From Kuschelorhynchus macadamiae (lineage: Eukaryota; Arthropoda; Insecta; Coleoptera; Curculionidae): a DNA stretch of 64,000 nucleotides. Positions within the stretch are counted from its first letter, which is position 1. The number at the start of each line of letters is the position of its first letter. Position numbers and translations under genes: made by a program. The stretch lies in the NCBI GenBank assembly GCA_030620095.1, contig JAUTXW010005184.1:252501-316500 (forward strand), written 5' to 3'. The notes under the pieces were generated by a model. The model searched no databases and was not told the DNA's origin. It saw only the letters and a program-made list of their open reading frames with translations. Shown here one piece after another: positions 49,482 through 61,280 of the stretch.

Positions 49482-52400
49482 CAGGGGCGGCTTGTCCCAT
49501 GAGGCAGGTGAGGCAGTGCCTCACCAGTAAATTTGGAAAATTATATGTGCTAATCGATTATATCATTTATATTACTTCTTATTCAATTCTTTAATCACAG
49601 TTTTACATTTTTACTATTTGCATCCATAAGCATTTGCAGCATAATTTTGCTTCATGAGAAATCCTTAAAATACGGCCCTGCCTTTTCCCTTACTCTAATC
49701 CAAACGCGCATCGTCAATCGTCATATCGGACGAATTCTGTGAGTCCATTTTATTTCTTCTTTAGAAGAGTTATTGTTAGAGGCATGTCTCGCGATATTAC
49801 TAATATGTGTGTAAGCGGGTGGCGCGTAGTAAATAGTAATCCAGCCGAATTAAGCTTTAAGTAGGGTTAGCGCATAAAAAGATTCTTTTCAGGCATGCCT
49901 CTAATGTAAATTCAAAGGGAATAAACGGCAGATTTCCGATTGGACAAACAGTCGTTAACAGGTTGAAAATTGAATCTGCACGTGGTTTGGGCTAGTTTTA
50001 AGTAGGTAGTCGGAGTAGGTACGTTACGTTTGCCGTTTTCCGCATTGTTTTGATTCGGTTGCAGGTTGCAGTGTTGTCTTAATTTTTATTTATTAATGTG
50101 GATTGCATATTTATATTAGCTATTAACTAAGTACAGGGTAAACAGTGAAGTAGTCAGGGATTTTCAGTTTCAATAGCGGTGTCTGGATTTTCGGATTTAA
50201 TTTGATTTAAATTTTCCAGTTACCCATTACAGAAAAATGGATGGCATTTTATTTGCAACAAATAATAGCGACAAAGTTTGGTCAAAAAGTGGTTATAGTG
50301 ATTTAAAAAATTTGCATCGGGGTTTGTTACTACACAATAAACATACTCAACATATTTCTTCAAATTACTAGTCTCGTGAAAAAACAAAAGCAAAATATCG
50401 CCACAGTTAAAGAGAACCGACAAATTTTAAAAAGTCTCATAGATATAACATTACACCTCTGTATGCAAGAGTTACCTTTCAGGGGCATGATGAATCAAAT
50501 GAGTCTTTAAATCGCGGTAATTTCAAAGAGCTAGTTATTCTTGTTAGTACATATGACAAATTTAAAAACATTTTTAGAACATGATAATGATAATAGATCA
50601 GTTCTTTCTGGGACATCCAAAACAATTTAAAATGAATTAATTGATTCAGTTGCTTATGTTGTAAACAAAAAAATTGAGGACGAAATTTCAAATTCTTTGT
50701 TTCTTTTCTGGCAAGTTGATGAAACCACTGACCTAAGCAGCCATTCACAATTTTATTATCCGTCATTTTTCGTTACCTTATAAATAGTCAACCTGTTGAG
50801 CGATTCATGGGATTTAATGACGTAAGTTCTGGGCGTTCTGCGCAAAATTTATTTTTATCCACCAAATTCGAAAAATTTGTCTTGCATTCGAAATTAGTGG
50901 CTCAAACATATGATGAGGCTTGCGTAATGTTGGGAGAAATAAACGGTTTACAGACAAAAATTAAATCTATAGCACCACAAGCATTGTTTACTCATTGCTA
51001 CGCACATGTATTTAATTTGGTTTTAAGTAATGCGTGCAGTTCAATTCATCAGGTTAAAGTATTTTTCTCAAACCTATCAGGTTTTTTATCATATTTTTCT
51101 AAATCTACAAAGCGGACCCAAGTGTTAGAATAAATTGGAGGAAATCGTATACCTACTAATGTAGCAACTCGTTGGAATTTAACTTTACGCGCAGTTTTGA
51201 CAGTTAATTACAATAATGACAAATTAATTGAGATTTTTAATTTTATTATTAATAGTCGCGATTTCGATCAGAAATCCATTAGAGAAGCAGTAGGTTTAAG
51301 AACTTTTTTAGAGGATCCTCAGAACATATTTTTTTTTAGAAACATTTGAATTAATTTTTCTCCAAACCGATGTCGTTTTTTCTATTTTACAAAATAGAAA
51401 TACAGGTGTTGTTGAAACAAGAAATTTACTACAGACCACTCTAACTAAAATTCGTGAGTTTAGGAATAACATTACTTATTTTGATTCAATTTATGAAAAA
51501 CTGGAAGTCGGCGCTTTACACTCGAAACGTCGTAAAGGATTTGAAATGTCAGATAAAACTCAACAGTTAAGGCATTTTTTTTTTTGAAATTCCTGATATT
51601 ATAGCAAATCAAATAGAGGTTAGGTTTTGTGACATAGAAAAACTACATTTCCTTGATCTCCTAAATAGTTCAAAATTCTCCATTTTTGCAAAAGAATTTC
51701 CTCATGAGCTTTTAAAAAATTTGACCACCCAATACAATATATTTGATACAAATCAGCTAAAAAGCGAATTAATCGTTTTATACGGGAACGATATGATAGA
51801 AACTTGCACAAACTTTTATGAAATGTTGACTTTTTTTCATGATAATGATTTAAAACTTTGTATGCCAGAACTTTTTAAATTATTATGTATTGCTGTTGTT
51901 TTGCTAGTGAAAACCGCGTAAACAGAAAGTAGTTTCTCCGCGTCGAAAATAATTAAAAATTATATTAGAAATACTACTGAACAGGCGCGACTAAGAATAT
52001 GGCAAAAATCTCAATTGAAAAAGGATCTATAAAATCACAGGCTGAGAACGTTTTCATAGAGGAATTAATAGATCATTTTGCTGAACAGAAGAATCGCAGA
52101 ATTAGTTTAATTTATAAAAAACTTTAATTGTTAGAACTAGCATTTTTCCTTTAGAATTAACTTTTTTTCATATTTTTAGAATATAGGTATACTTTATTTT
52201 ACACCCAGGTGACTTTTTTTAAAGTTTATTTTGTAAATTCTTTACAAAGTTATTGCTATTAATTTTAAAATTTATATTTTATTATATTTAATGTCTCTAT
52301 CCTTCGATTAACCCTTTTCTCTCTACTCCCACTATACCGGATAGGTGCGTAATAGGTAAAGATTTTCATATAAACAAAATTTTATAAATTTAACAATTTA

Positions 52401-52543
52401 AATTAGTAATAATATTTTTTCAAACTTTATGATGCAGTTGACGAAGTAGAGTTGTCACTAGAGTAACTTTGAAATCTAACCATATTAAAAATAATTTTCT
52501 TCAAATTTGCCTCACCACTTTCTAATTCCACGAGCAGCCCCTG
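49482..52543 (+). mobile_element. hAT-superfamily transposon with both ends (3062 bp)
   Basis: The left end CAGGGGCGGCTTGTCCC and the reverse complement of the right end, CAGGGGCTGCTCGTGGA, form short imperfect terminal repeats. An 8-bp duplication (one mismatch) flanks them. A decayed ZMYM/DUF4371-type transposase lies inside on the plus strand. TGAGGCA..TGCCTCACC just inside the left end and TTTGCCTCACC inside the right end are further shared blocks. The mismatch in the duplication and the broken gene indicate an old insertion. Confidence 0.88.
50222..52130 (+). pseudogene. hAT transposase (ZMYM1-like, DUF4371 plus dimerisation domain), decayed
   Basis: A cut-and-paste transposase. Order on the plus strand: an N-terminal TTF-type finger remnant with VWSKSGYSDLKNLHRG (50237 on), TFQGHDESNESLNRGNFKEL (about 50470-50530), the first catalytic block VDETTDLSSHSQF (about 50715), a well-kept stretch 50807-51133 with DVSSGRSA, LVAQTYDEACVMLGEINGLQ (second aspartate), HCYAHVFNLVLS and SKSTKRTQVLE, then RIPTNVATRWNL, and the C-terminal dimerisation region TESSFSASKIIKNYIRNTTE (51920-51980). 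At least six stops or frame changes interrupt it. Domain order and length match the family. Confidence 0.9.
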
Positions 52544-52551
52544 AGTTGCTC
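52544..52551. repeat. Target-site duplication of hAT, right (AGTTGCTC)
   Basis: Partner of 49474-49481, immediately outside the right terminal repeat. Confidence 0.8.
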
Positions 52552-52877
52552 CTATAACTATTGATACTATTTTGCCTTTTATGTTCCACATTCTTTGTAT
52601 TTCGATTTGTGTTTCAAGTTTTTTTGTATTCATGTTCTACATTCCTTCTTCTTCCGGCACGTTTCCAAAAGTTGTTGTTTTGTTCCTTTCGCGTGAGTAT
52701 ACTAGCCTTAAAAATGTGTTACTTTCCTTAAGTGTAATGTGGGTAGTTAGTCCTATATTTCTGATGGTAAAGAATGACTCGATTTCCGCGAGTCCTCTTC
52801 CGGCCTTTGACTAATGTAATGTGTGTTAATCACAATTAATTCGTGCATATAAATGTGCTATACGAGGTCAGTGGATT

Positions 52878-53101
<224 letters not shown>

Positions 53102-53103
<2 letters not shown>

Positions 53104-54150
53104 GTTTTGACATTTACGGGTATCATCAAGTTTAAAAGAATTTAACACATTTTTTATTTCATACGTTTTTTATTCTAGCATTTTTTATGTAGAATTTTCT
53201 TGGAAAAATGAAAATAATAACACTTTTTTTTGTCAAAATTTGGTAGCTCTCATTATGACGGGTAATTCACGGAATGCAAAAAATTCCATCTTAAAAATTT
53301 GACCTTGACTATTCTTTCTTTAAATATTTTTTTGAGTTTTGCACAATATACTTTTTTCCGTTTACATTCCGGTGTCGCTAAGTTTCCTAAAAAATTAAAG
53401 TGGTAACTATCTATTATCCCACACGACTTCATCAAAATTGAGAAAATGGATTTTTCCCAAAACCGTTTTTTGTACGAACTTTTTATCTTTTATCTAAAAT
53501 TAAATACCTCGAATAAAACATTTGGAATCAAAAAATGTACTTATATTTATCTTAAATATATATTTACGAATCTGATGACCATATAGGAGGAAGTGCGCCA
53601 ACTCGTATAATGCTAAGAGCGTCCATAGCACAGATTGTTAATTGTGCTTGGCGCGCATCAACATGTTATGTAAAAAGCGCATAAAACCTTTTTTGTAGAG
53701 AATTTTTTAGGCTTTTATTTTACTTTACCACAATATTTTTCGGATGACAAAGAGAAAACAAGTTATTGCACAAAAACAAAATTTCCCTACCTAATTTGCA
53801 TATTAGAGGTTGCAGGTTCATCGGTGGTGGTAGAATTTTTGATTGATTTTTCACAACTCGCAAATCTAACTATTAAAGAGAATATATTGTGTTTAATTTT
53901 TTCCATTCAAAACTACTTACCGTCCAGACTATATACAAAATGTTTAAATGTATGCGTATAACAATCCTATATGTGTGTTTTCTTTGTTGGGTGGGAATAA
54001 GGGTGGGAATTTATTTTTCGAAACGTGTGATAATACAATACACATCATTCCAACATGCAACTTTATTGAATATTTTCGGTTAGTTATACTCTGTTGCATT
54101 GTTCTCATTATAGGTCATATTATTTTGCAACCAATTCAAACGAGAATTCC
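53102..54150. other. No gene recognised
   Basis: Contains overlapping plus-strand frames (53889-54160) and a minus-strand frame (53253-53435), none with a motif. Confidence 0.35.
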
Positions 54151-54154
54151 GCAA

Positions 54155-54280
54155 CAATAAAGCCTGTAAACTATCTCTAATTACAGAAACACTAAAATCC
54201 CAACATAAACTAAATATATTAAATACTGAAAATCATAATATTCTGTAAATACATAATATCGTCCAGCATCGAAATCGAAC
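54155..54280. repeat. Dispersed repeat, copy 1 (partner 61160-61280)
   Basis: Blocks CAACATAAACTA, AATACTGAAAATCA, AATATTCTGTAA and GCATCGAAATCG match 61200-61280 in order and orientation. Each copy lies next to a Penelope-like locus (C and D), so it may be part of that element family. Confidence 0.65.
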
Positions 54281-54925
54281 AAGTATGAGGGCTAGGTTGC
54301 AAAGAAAGTTCCTCGAAGTCCGATAAGTTTGCCAGCTTTTTTTAAGTTAGTTTTAAAATTTACACACTATATTTTATCTAGTACAAGCCTCAGCGCAACT
54401 TTAACGGCTGTGCTTTGAGTATAACAGACCAAACATACAGTAGGTTGCGAACAAAGGTACTTGAAGAGCACATTTTTTATTTTCTTATGTTAATTTTAAA
54501 ATTGGAAGTTTTTACACACAGTTTTTTATGTAGAACCACCTTAACGGCTATGCTTTGTTTTTAATAGATATTATTGTTTTATCAAATCACGCGGAAATAA
54601 GGAACAAAATACGAATTAAAATGTCAATGTTATTGTAATTATAAAAAAACAAAAATACTTATAAATGTATCTAAAATATGCAGTCTAAACAAAAATAAAC
54701 AAGAATCTGTACTACCAATAGTAAGCCATTAACAAAATAAATTAACTGTTATTTAATATTATAAACACGTAACATAATATAATAATAATATAACAAAAAC
54801 TCGCTCGCGAGTAATTTTAAAAGGGTATGTATATACACTCCAAAAGTCTTAATAACATAATAATAGTGCTTTAGCCAATTTTTCTTAGAGATCATTTAAC
54901 CATTACAAAGTAAGACGAATTCATT
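54281..54925. other. Nothing recognised
   Basis: AT-rich sequence upstream of PLE-C without a supported feature. Confidence 0.3.
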
Positions 54926-56330
54926 TGTTCAAAATTTTAAGGGTTTTGTAAATATTCTTAAGGACATCATATTAGGGCAAGAAGACAGATTTTTTAGTTT
55001 TGATGTAGAAAGTTTATACTCAAATATTCTGATATGTGAATCATTAGACTTAATTAGGCAAAAGTTGAGGGAAGACGAAACAGACATTGCGTCTAGATGG
55101 TGTGATGGAACTATTGGAATGCTGTCAGCATAACTCCTACTTTTAAGTGAAAGATAGGTTTTCACTTACACGATGATGGTCTTCCGATAGGGTCATCCTC
55201 CGATGGTAGCCAATATTTATATGGAATGGTTTGAAGAGCACGCAATAAATACTGCTCAAATCAAGCCTAAACTTTGGCTTGGGTATGTGGATGATACTTT
55301 TATAATTTATACTGGAAGTGACAATCATTTGACAGACTTTTTCAATTAGTTAAATAGCATAGAACATGTATTAAGTTTACAAAAGTAAAGGAGGAAAATT
55401 CTTTTTTGCCTCTTCTTGATGGCCTTCTTAAGCAATCTGCACAGGGCATCAGAACTACAGTGTACCGAAATCCCAACTACACTGAACAACCATGGTTCTA
55501 ATCATTCTGCAGCAACAAAAAAGGGCATCATAAGAACACTTTACAACAAAACTGTAGCAACTTGTAGTAATAATACGATGGACCTTGACGTAGAAATTGA
55601 AAACGTAAAATAAGATCTGTTGCCGAATGTTTACTCTGAAAGAATAATAAGCAATAGTTAATACAAGATCAAAGTTACAAAATGATCATCATACTACGAT
55701 ACATTTTCGGATCTACAAGAAACAACACTATTTCTTACAATACCCTATATTAAGCGAACATCAAAACCGCTTTTAAATCGGGAAATATGTTAAGAAGCCT
55801 TCTGAAAAAAACTAAGCCAAAGGACATCTATAAGAAAAAAGAATGCATTTATCAAATCCAGTGTGAATGTGGTGACTCGTACATTAGAGAGACAAAATTC
55901 CCTCTTACTATAGGAGGTAAAGAGTATTTTAATCATATTCAAAACAGAGGGACGTCAAAATCGAACATATCAGAACACGTTTAGATCAACCAACACGGGA
56001 TGCAGCGATCGAAGGTTTTTTTTTGCATAGGGAGCAGCACTGGCGAAAACAATCTAGACATATTCAGTAAGCCTAGCGTCGATATTCCAAACATATGGAA
56101 GCCGTTTCTAGCTTAAACTGACCTCCTAAAACTTCACGGTTCAGGTAACCAGGGGACGGAGACTTGATGCATCACCGCACACGACTAATATATAAGTCTG
56201 TAGCTTTAGAGTTAGCATTTAGTTTACACATGAAAACAATTGGAGATTGTTACCATTCGAAACGTTACACCGAACTAATGTAGGCAATGCAAGCCCGACA
56301 GAATGAATTTAGTGAACATTCTTCATTGTC
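54926..56330 (+). mobile_element. Penelope-like retroelement C, degenerate
   Basis: Plus strand: RT domain A (FFSFDVESLYSNI near 54990), PPMVANIYMEWFEE near 55200, the catalytic motif in LWLGYVDDTFIIY near 55275-55310, a decayed RT end to 55615, then a GIY-YIG domain (55787-55984). The downstream ~200 bp to 56330 includes CATTCGAAACGTTAC at 56255, resembling pLTR material. Stops and frame changes occur throughout. 5' parts are absent. Confidence 0.82.
55787..56120 (+). pseudogene. GIY-YIG endonuclease of PLE-C
   Basis: Reads KKECIYQIQCECGDSYIRET then later NHIQNRGTSKSNISEHV. The arrangement IYQIxCxCGxxYI followed by an SxISEH block is the Penelope GIY-YIG pattern, although Gly of GIY is Cys and YIG reads YIR. 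A stop follows at 55982; sequence to about 56120 continues in another frame (IWKPFLA). It would nick target DNA if intact. Confidence 0.72.
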
Positions 56331-56879
56331 TACCATCTTCAAACAAATATTCGTAACTTGAATGTGTTCTGTATGATGTTAATCTTGTGATCTGAGCGAT
56401 ACTATATCTGAAAGTCAAATACTTGTATCGTAAACCACCATCAAGCAATTCGCAGAATTAAGTTAGATTAGGCCTCTCTTCATCAATGTCTAACGTAACG
56501 AATTGTAACCCGTAACTACTTTGAATTTATTTTCTCACAAGTATATGAGGAAGTCCTTTAGCGCACTTACCACAGCAAGCGTTATTAACTCGTAAGAGTG
56601 ATAATTTTATATCGTGACTGAAATATTGTATTGGCTTTAAGTTGCTATCTTTATGTGTTTAAAATAAAATAGCTCCTTAGCCTATTTAACTTGCGTCACA
56701 GTTTCTGCGATTCTATAGTAATTCGTGAGTGTAGGCCTTTTTACCAACTAGCAAACAGCTCCAAAAAGCTTTTCGCTAATTGCACTCCCAACGCATAATT
56801 CTATATTTGTTAGCATTGATCAGTCGTTCTATGAAAGCAAAACTCTTTTGGAATGTTCTGAAAAAGCAAAAAATATTCA
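56331..56879. other. No feature supported; possibly distal pol of the gypsy element
   Basis: If the gypsy remnant to the right extends, its RNase H and integrase should lie here on the minus strand, but I see no clear motif. No long terminal repeat pair was identified. Confidence 0.3.
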
Positions 56880-57915
56880 TGGAAATCGATATAGCTTTAA
56901 TTTAATCTCTGCCAGGTCGAGTGGCTAAGTTTGAGATATCGTGACCTAGTCGTTCAATATGCTTCTGGAGCAAATAACACTTTGTTGGTCTCAAAGTTAA
57001 ACCTGTTGATCTAAATAGTTCCAATATGCGTTTCAACCTTTCTATGACTTGCTTTGTAAAACCGATAAAATGAGCACATACATAGTCAAATATGCCAAAT
57101 CAATTTCATAATGAGGTAGTCCTAATATGTGGGTCATAGTTTGCTGAAAGTTAGTAGGTGCGTTCAAGAATTCAAATGGCATTCTTAAGAACTCGTAATG
57201 TCCATCTGCCGCACAAATGCCGTTTCGCTATAGATTCGTAATCTATTGGAATTTGGTAGGAGCTTGAAATTAAATCTACTTATTTCCTCGTAATAATTTA
57301 CTGCCCTTTAGAAAATTCAGAACATAGTCAATCCTCGGTAAGAGCTATCTATTTTTAAAGTATTTTAGCAAAAAGCACGATAATCTATGGCGATGCGCTT
57401 TTCCCTATTTTTCCTTCTTAACTAATAGAGGGACTGTAAAAGGAGAATTCGATTTTCAGATAATCTCATTATACAGATGATTGCCCACCATATTCCTAAC
57501 GATTTCAGGGTTAGTGAAGGCCAAACTGTACGGTCAATAACTAACAGGTGTGTAGTCGGTCAAAGTTATCGTCGTTTTGGTTGTAATTCGTCTTGCCAAT
57601 TTCAAATAAATTTGTGGAAAAGCAATCGCGAAATACATCAAGTAGCTGAAAAATGTCGTTCTATTAAAATTTGTTTAGACTAGGATTTAGTTGACCTTGA
57701 CTATCATCAAAAGTAAAGAATTCGAAATTTGTAACTTCGGTTCTCATAATTGGTATAGCTGGTGTATCTGTTTCTTCGTAACAAGTATACCCCCTTGCAA
57801 CAACTTTGCGTCTTTCGTAATACTCGCCTTGATCAGATACATTTAAATCAGGTACGTAACAAGTTTTATTGAATGTTATTACCCAACATAATATACCATT
57901 AATTTTTCCTGACAT
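56880..57915 (-). pseudogene. Ty3/gypsy-type pol (reverse transcriptase region), decayed
   Basis: Minus-strand blocks in the correct order: TPVSY.PYSLAFTNPEIVRN (about 57545-57490), LVKKEK..IAIDYRAF, LPRIDYVLNFLKGSK, a YQIPIDYES region, MPFEFLNAPTNFQQTMTHIL (57187-57130), and GLTLRPTKCYLLQKHIERLG (57005-56945). These match RT blocks of Ty3/gypsy polyproteins. The YxDD catalytic box is eroded (about 57090). An upstream open frame 57915-57664 joins in phase order and may include the protease-RT linker. The whole is riddled with stops and frame changes. Confidence 0.75.
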
Positions 57916-58369
57916 GTGCTAACCCTATGCACCTCCCCCAAAATTTCATGATTGAAAATCTCAATATGACCTACGTGATTTGGAAAAATAACACTGTCAA
58001 CTATCTCGGCTGCATTAAATTAACTCTTTTGATGATCAATTATTTTTAGCCAATGAAAAGTTTTTATCTTTATTAAATAAGTGCACTTGATCGCCGTGAC
58101 TTACGACCACAATGCAGACTACAACAGACAGTGTCTCGAACTCGGTGGAAGCTAAAACAACAACTAAGTTTAGTGTGTCAAAACTTTAGCATTTACATAC
58201 TCAATTTCACCTGCGAAATGATGCAGCCAAACAGAAGTTCATTCACGAGGCAAACAAAGTATGTCAGAATCTGACTTTCTAATAAGTTAATGTGCCACAG
58301 TCAGAATTCACATGTTCTCTCATTGATTTATCGCGTATCACGCGGAAATAGAAGGTTGTCATCGTTTCG

Positions 58370-59046
58370 ACTCTCTGTTTTGTGGTTGATCTGGAAAACT
58401 TTTGGTAATCAGCGTTTTCCACTCGCCCCATGTATAATTCAATGACTTTAGGCTGTGGTTTTGATCATGCCGATAAACGAGATTGCATGTGATAAATGAT
58501 GATTCCATCAACCCATTCATTTATATTTTTCAGTTGTTCGATTTTCATAAGCCAACTTACAACCGTCATATTATTATTTTTCGGGCGAAATTCTGTAATA
58601 CAATCAATGCAAATAGTAATTCTAGATTGATCTAAACCGTTACTTTGCCTTGTCCTTTGAATCATATTCTCCCATTGCTCAATATGAGTTTCATAGGTCT
58701 TTATCAAATTGCTGCTGAACAATGCTCGACTGGGAACTGGATGGGCCTTGCATAATGTTGGTTTTAAATCCAGTCTTGCTCTCTGGTATAAATCCGTCAT
58801 TATCGCGCCTCGAGATACGTAATTGTCGTGACTCTGTTGGCTATTCGGGGACCTAACTCCCGAAATCCTACCCCCTCTTCGATCCTCGTCTACGTGTGGT
58901 TTATTACTAACATGGTGATCTTTCTCTGAATTTTTCCCAGAGATAGTTCTCTTATATCTAGAGCCATCCGAAGAACTAGTACTAGGACTTGACTTAGTAC
59001 TACTTATCGCCCGACGATGGCGACTTCTCGTTTCACATAGTTTCAA
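58370..59046 (-). pseudogene. Ty3/gypsy-type gag, partly open
   Basis: The open frame 59046-58465 (193 codons) has a Ser/Arg-rich N terminus and then ITEFRPKNNNMTVVSWLMKI, EQLKNINEWVD and YHMQSRLS. This is the usual gag pattern of FxP..xxxVxxWLxKxExL followed by a W and LxG/LS block. After the stop, another frame continues TWGEWKTLITKSFPDQP, the W..WK..L...FP gag motif. The region 57916-58369 shows no clear zinc knuckle. It lies upstream of the pol remnant on the same strand, as expected of one element. Confidence 0.6.
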
Positions 59047-59256
59047 TCACTCAATAAAATTTCTATACATGTGATAATAATCTTCGTAAAAGATCTAAAC
59101 ATTAACTTTTGCGCAGCACTCCATAAGAGTAATGTGCAAAAAAAATAAATGAGTAACTTAACACCAGTACATTAAACCATGTTTAGTCTTAAACAACGAT
59201 TGAAAATGCTATTTCGTAAAAACAATGTCTCACACTAACGTAACACAAAAAAAAAT
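59047..59256. other. Nothing recognised
   Basis: The 5' LTR of the gypsy element could be here, but no partner repeat was found. Confidence 0.3.
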
Positions 59257-59296
59257 AAATTGTGAAAATCTTTTCTTTGTATTTCGTGCAAATCAA

Positions 59297-59345
59297 TTTA
59301 TTAAAAACGTAGCAAAGCGCTTTCGGCTTTCGCCATCATCAGTGC
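59297..59345 (-). ncRNA. Hammerhead-like ribozyme core in PLE-D pLTR (candidate)
   Basis: On the minus strand: CTGATGA (59342-59336), one extra base, GGC-GAAA-GCC as a stem-loop (59334-59325), GAAA (59324-59321), then a short stem AGC/GCT around GCTTT, followed by A and CG. This follows the type I hammerhead layout with a tiny stem III known from Penelope-like pLTRs. The extra base before stem II and poor pairing in stem I argue that it may be inactive. Confidence 0.4.
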
Positions 59346-60470
59346 CACCTGAAAGGAAGGAAATCACTTTCTTTAGTTTTCGATAAGTATTTTATGAAGA
59401 GAGTTACTAATGTAGAAGTGAAATTGAATAAGGACAAAGAAACTATGTAAAAAAGAGTAATTATGAAGATAATTTGTATTAAGAAGCAATCTGTAATAAT
59501 AATTCAATAAGTGATCTACTTACTTAGTCAAGTGTGCACAGGAAATAAATTCATATAGTACCACAAACAGTTAAAAACAGTAAACATTTAATTTGTAAGT
59601 TACATGTCAAATATATAACAAATCACATTTAAAACTTTCATAAAACAAGGGATCACCCCCTTTTTAGCGACCTAAATTATCATTTCGTTCCAGTTAAGGC
59701 TGAAATGTGGTGGTCTCAAATAACAGAGTTTGAAGGTTAAACCTACAAGGAAAATTAGCCCTGTGAGGTTGGCAACCTATCAATATATTTAAAATTTAAA
59801 CCTGTAGGAAAAGAAGTGTCAATGAGGAAGCAAATTTTAACCAAAATAATTAGAAAATTAACCAAATTGAATGTGGAAGGCCGTGGAAATATTTTATATT
59901 ATTTGTATATATTGTAAATAAATTGCAAGAGATTCAAATCTAGTAAGGATCTATTAGGGGAAAAATTTTCCTCAAGTATTTTAAGTTGGTCATATTGATG
60001 AAGCAGGGTTGGCTTCAGCGGAGTTGAAACCAACTTGTTTATAGAATTATGACTTAAACAATTTTTATATTTAATTTTGAATTAATAAAAATATTATTAT
60101 TCCATTAAAATTTTTTAAATAAAGAGGAAAAATGTCAAACAGGACTGGAGTGGAGGTTCTGTACAAATTGGTGAACAAATTAAAACATATATACATATTT
60201 CAATCTTATTCACAACTAAAGATGTTTTCAGATAAATGTGTGTTATGTAAACAAAGTGGCGAGAAAAGAGAATTTGTATCTTGAATTGAAAATTAAATTT
60301 ATTTATTTTCAAAATTATGAATTTTGAAACTGGTATAAGTGAGTAAGGAGATGTGGATCGGAAAGTTATATAAGTTTCCTTAAATGAATATTAATAAAGA
60401 GAGGAAGAAGAATGGATCAATCAGACAGGGTAAATGACTTCAAGTCTGGGTTCATCATAGAGCGGTGGAA

Positions 60471-60910
60471 TTAGTCCAAAAGTCTGCGGTGTAGAGGGAT
60501 GAAAGATCTATTGAGGGAGACTTGTGTATTAAGACATGAGTCATTATTCTTTAGTTCGTTGGAAATTTCGATATCCTCTATAAAGTCCAACCTGTTGAAG
60601 TTTTTAGACGTTATGTTATGAAGTAGTTTAGAATTTGACCTTGGGCTAAAACTATGATTGGAAGATCTCAGGTGCTCTCCAAAGGCTGAGGTAGTTCTTT
60701 TAAAATGTTTATTAATCCTTATGTGTACGGGTCTACAAGTTCTGCCTATGTAAGTTTTGTCACAAGAACCACATGAAAGTTTGTAAACTCCACTTTTTGA
60801 TAAAGAGTCTATTTTATCCTTTGTATATCCTATTGATTGTAAATCCAATCTAGGCACACTTTTATTAAATACAACGAAATGATAATTTAGGTCGCTAAAA
60901 AGGGGGTGAT
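60471..60910 (-). CDS. GIY-YIG endonuclease domain of PLE-D
   Basis: An open frame of 128 codons (60857-60471), extendable upstream in phase to about 60910. Domain: SGVYKLSCGSCDKTYIGRTC (GIY as GVY, YIG intact), then RPVHIRINKHFKRT with the conserved Arg, AFGEHLRSSNH, and FNRLDFIEDIEI toward the end. It is the only long, uninterrupted Penelope endonuclease frame in the window. It would nick DNA at insertion sites, but here it lacks the reverse transcriptase it normally follows. Start codon is not certain. Confidence 0.78.
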
Positions 60911-61159
60911 CCCTTGTTTTATAAAAGTTTTAAATGTGATTTGTTATATATTTGACATGTAACTTACAATTTAAATGTTTACTGTTTGTGGTACTAGCGC
61001 TTTGCTACGTTTTTAATAAATTGATTTGCACGAAATACAAAGAAAAGATTTTCACAATTTATTTACCTCTACGTGCACACAGCCCTTCCCCTTTCACAAA
61101 AAAAATAGTCAAACCAAAATAGACGGCACTGGCACTGGGAAAACGAATCGATTGACCCT

Positions 61160-61280
61160 ATATATGAACTGTCAACTATCTGTTATTATTAAACACGAAA
61201 ATCAACATAAACTACATAAATACCGAAAATCACAATATTCTGTAATACATAATAAAGTCTGGCACCGAAATCGCAGAAAG
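61160..61280. repeat. Dispersed repeat, copy 2 (partner 54155-54280)
   Basis: Same block order as the partner, ~100 bp to the right of PLE-D. Confidence 0.65.

Larger units (their letters stand above)
59257..61060 (-). mobile_element. Penelope-like remnant D bounded by inverted repeats
   Basis: Left inverted blocks 59257-59320 and 59555-59700 face right blocks 61060-60998 and 60997-60877 in reverse complement. The left side carries an extra ~210 bases (59321-59554) absent on the right. Between lies a minus-strand GIY-YIG frame (60857-60471). The right inverted block also encodes the upstream codons of that frame (TRDHPLFSDLNYHF), so the left block is an inverted coding copy. No reverse transcriptase is present. 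Confidence 0.78.
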
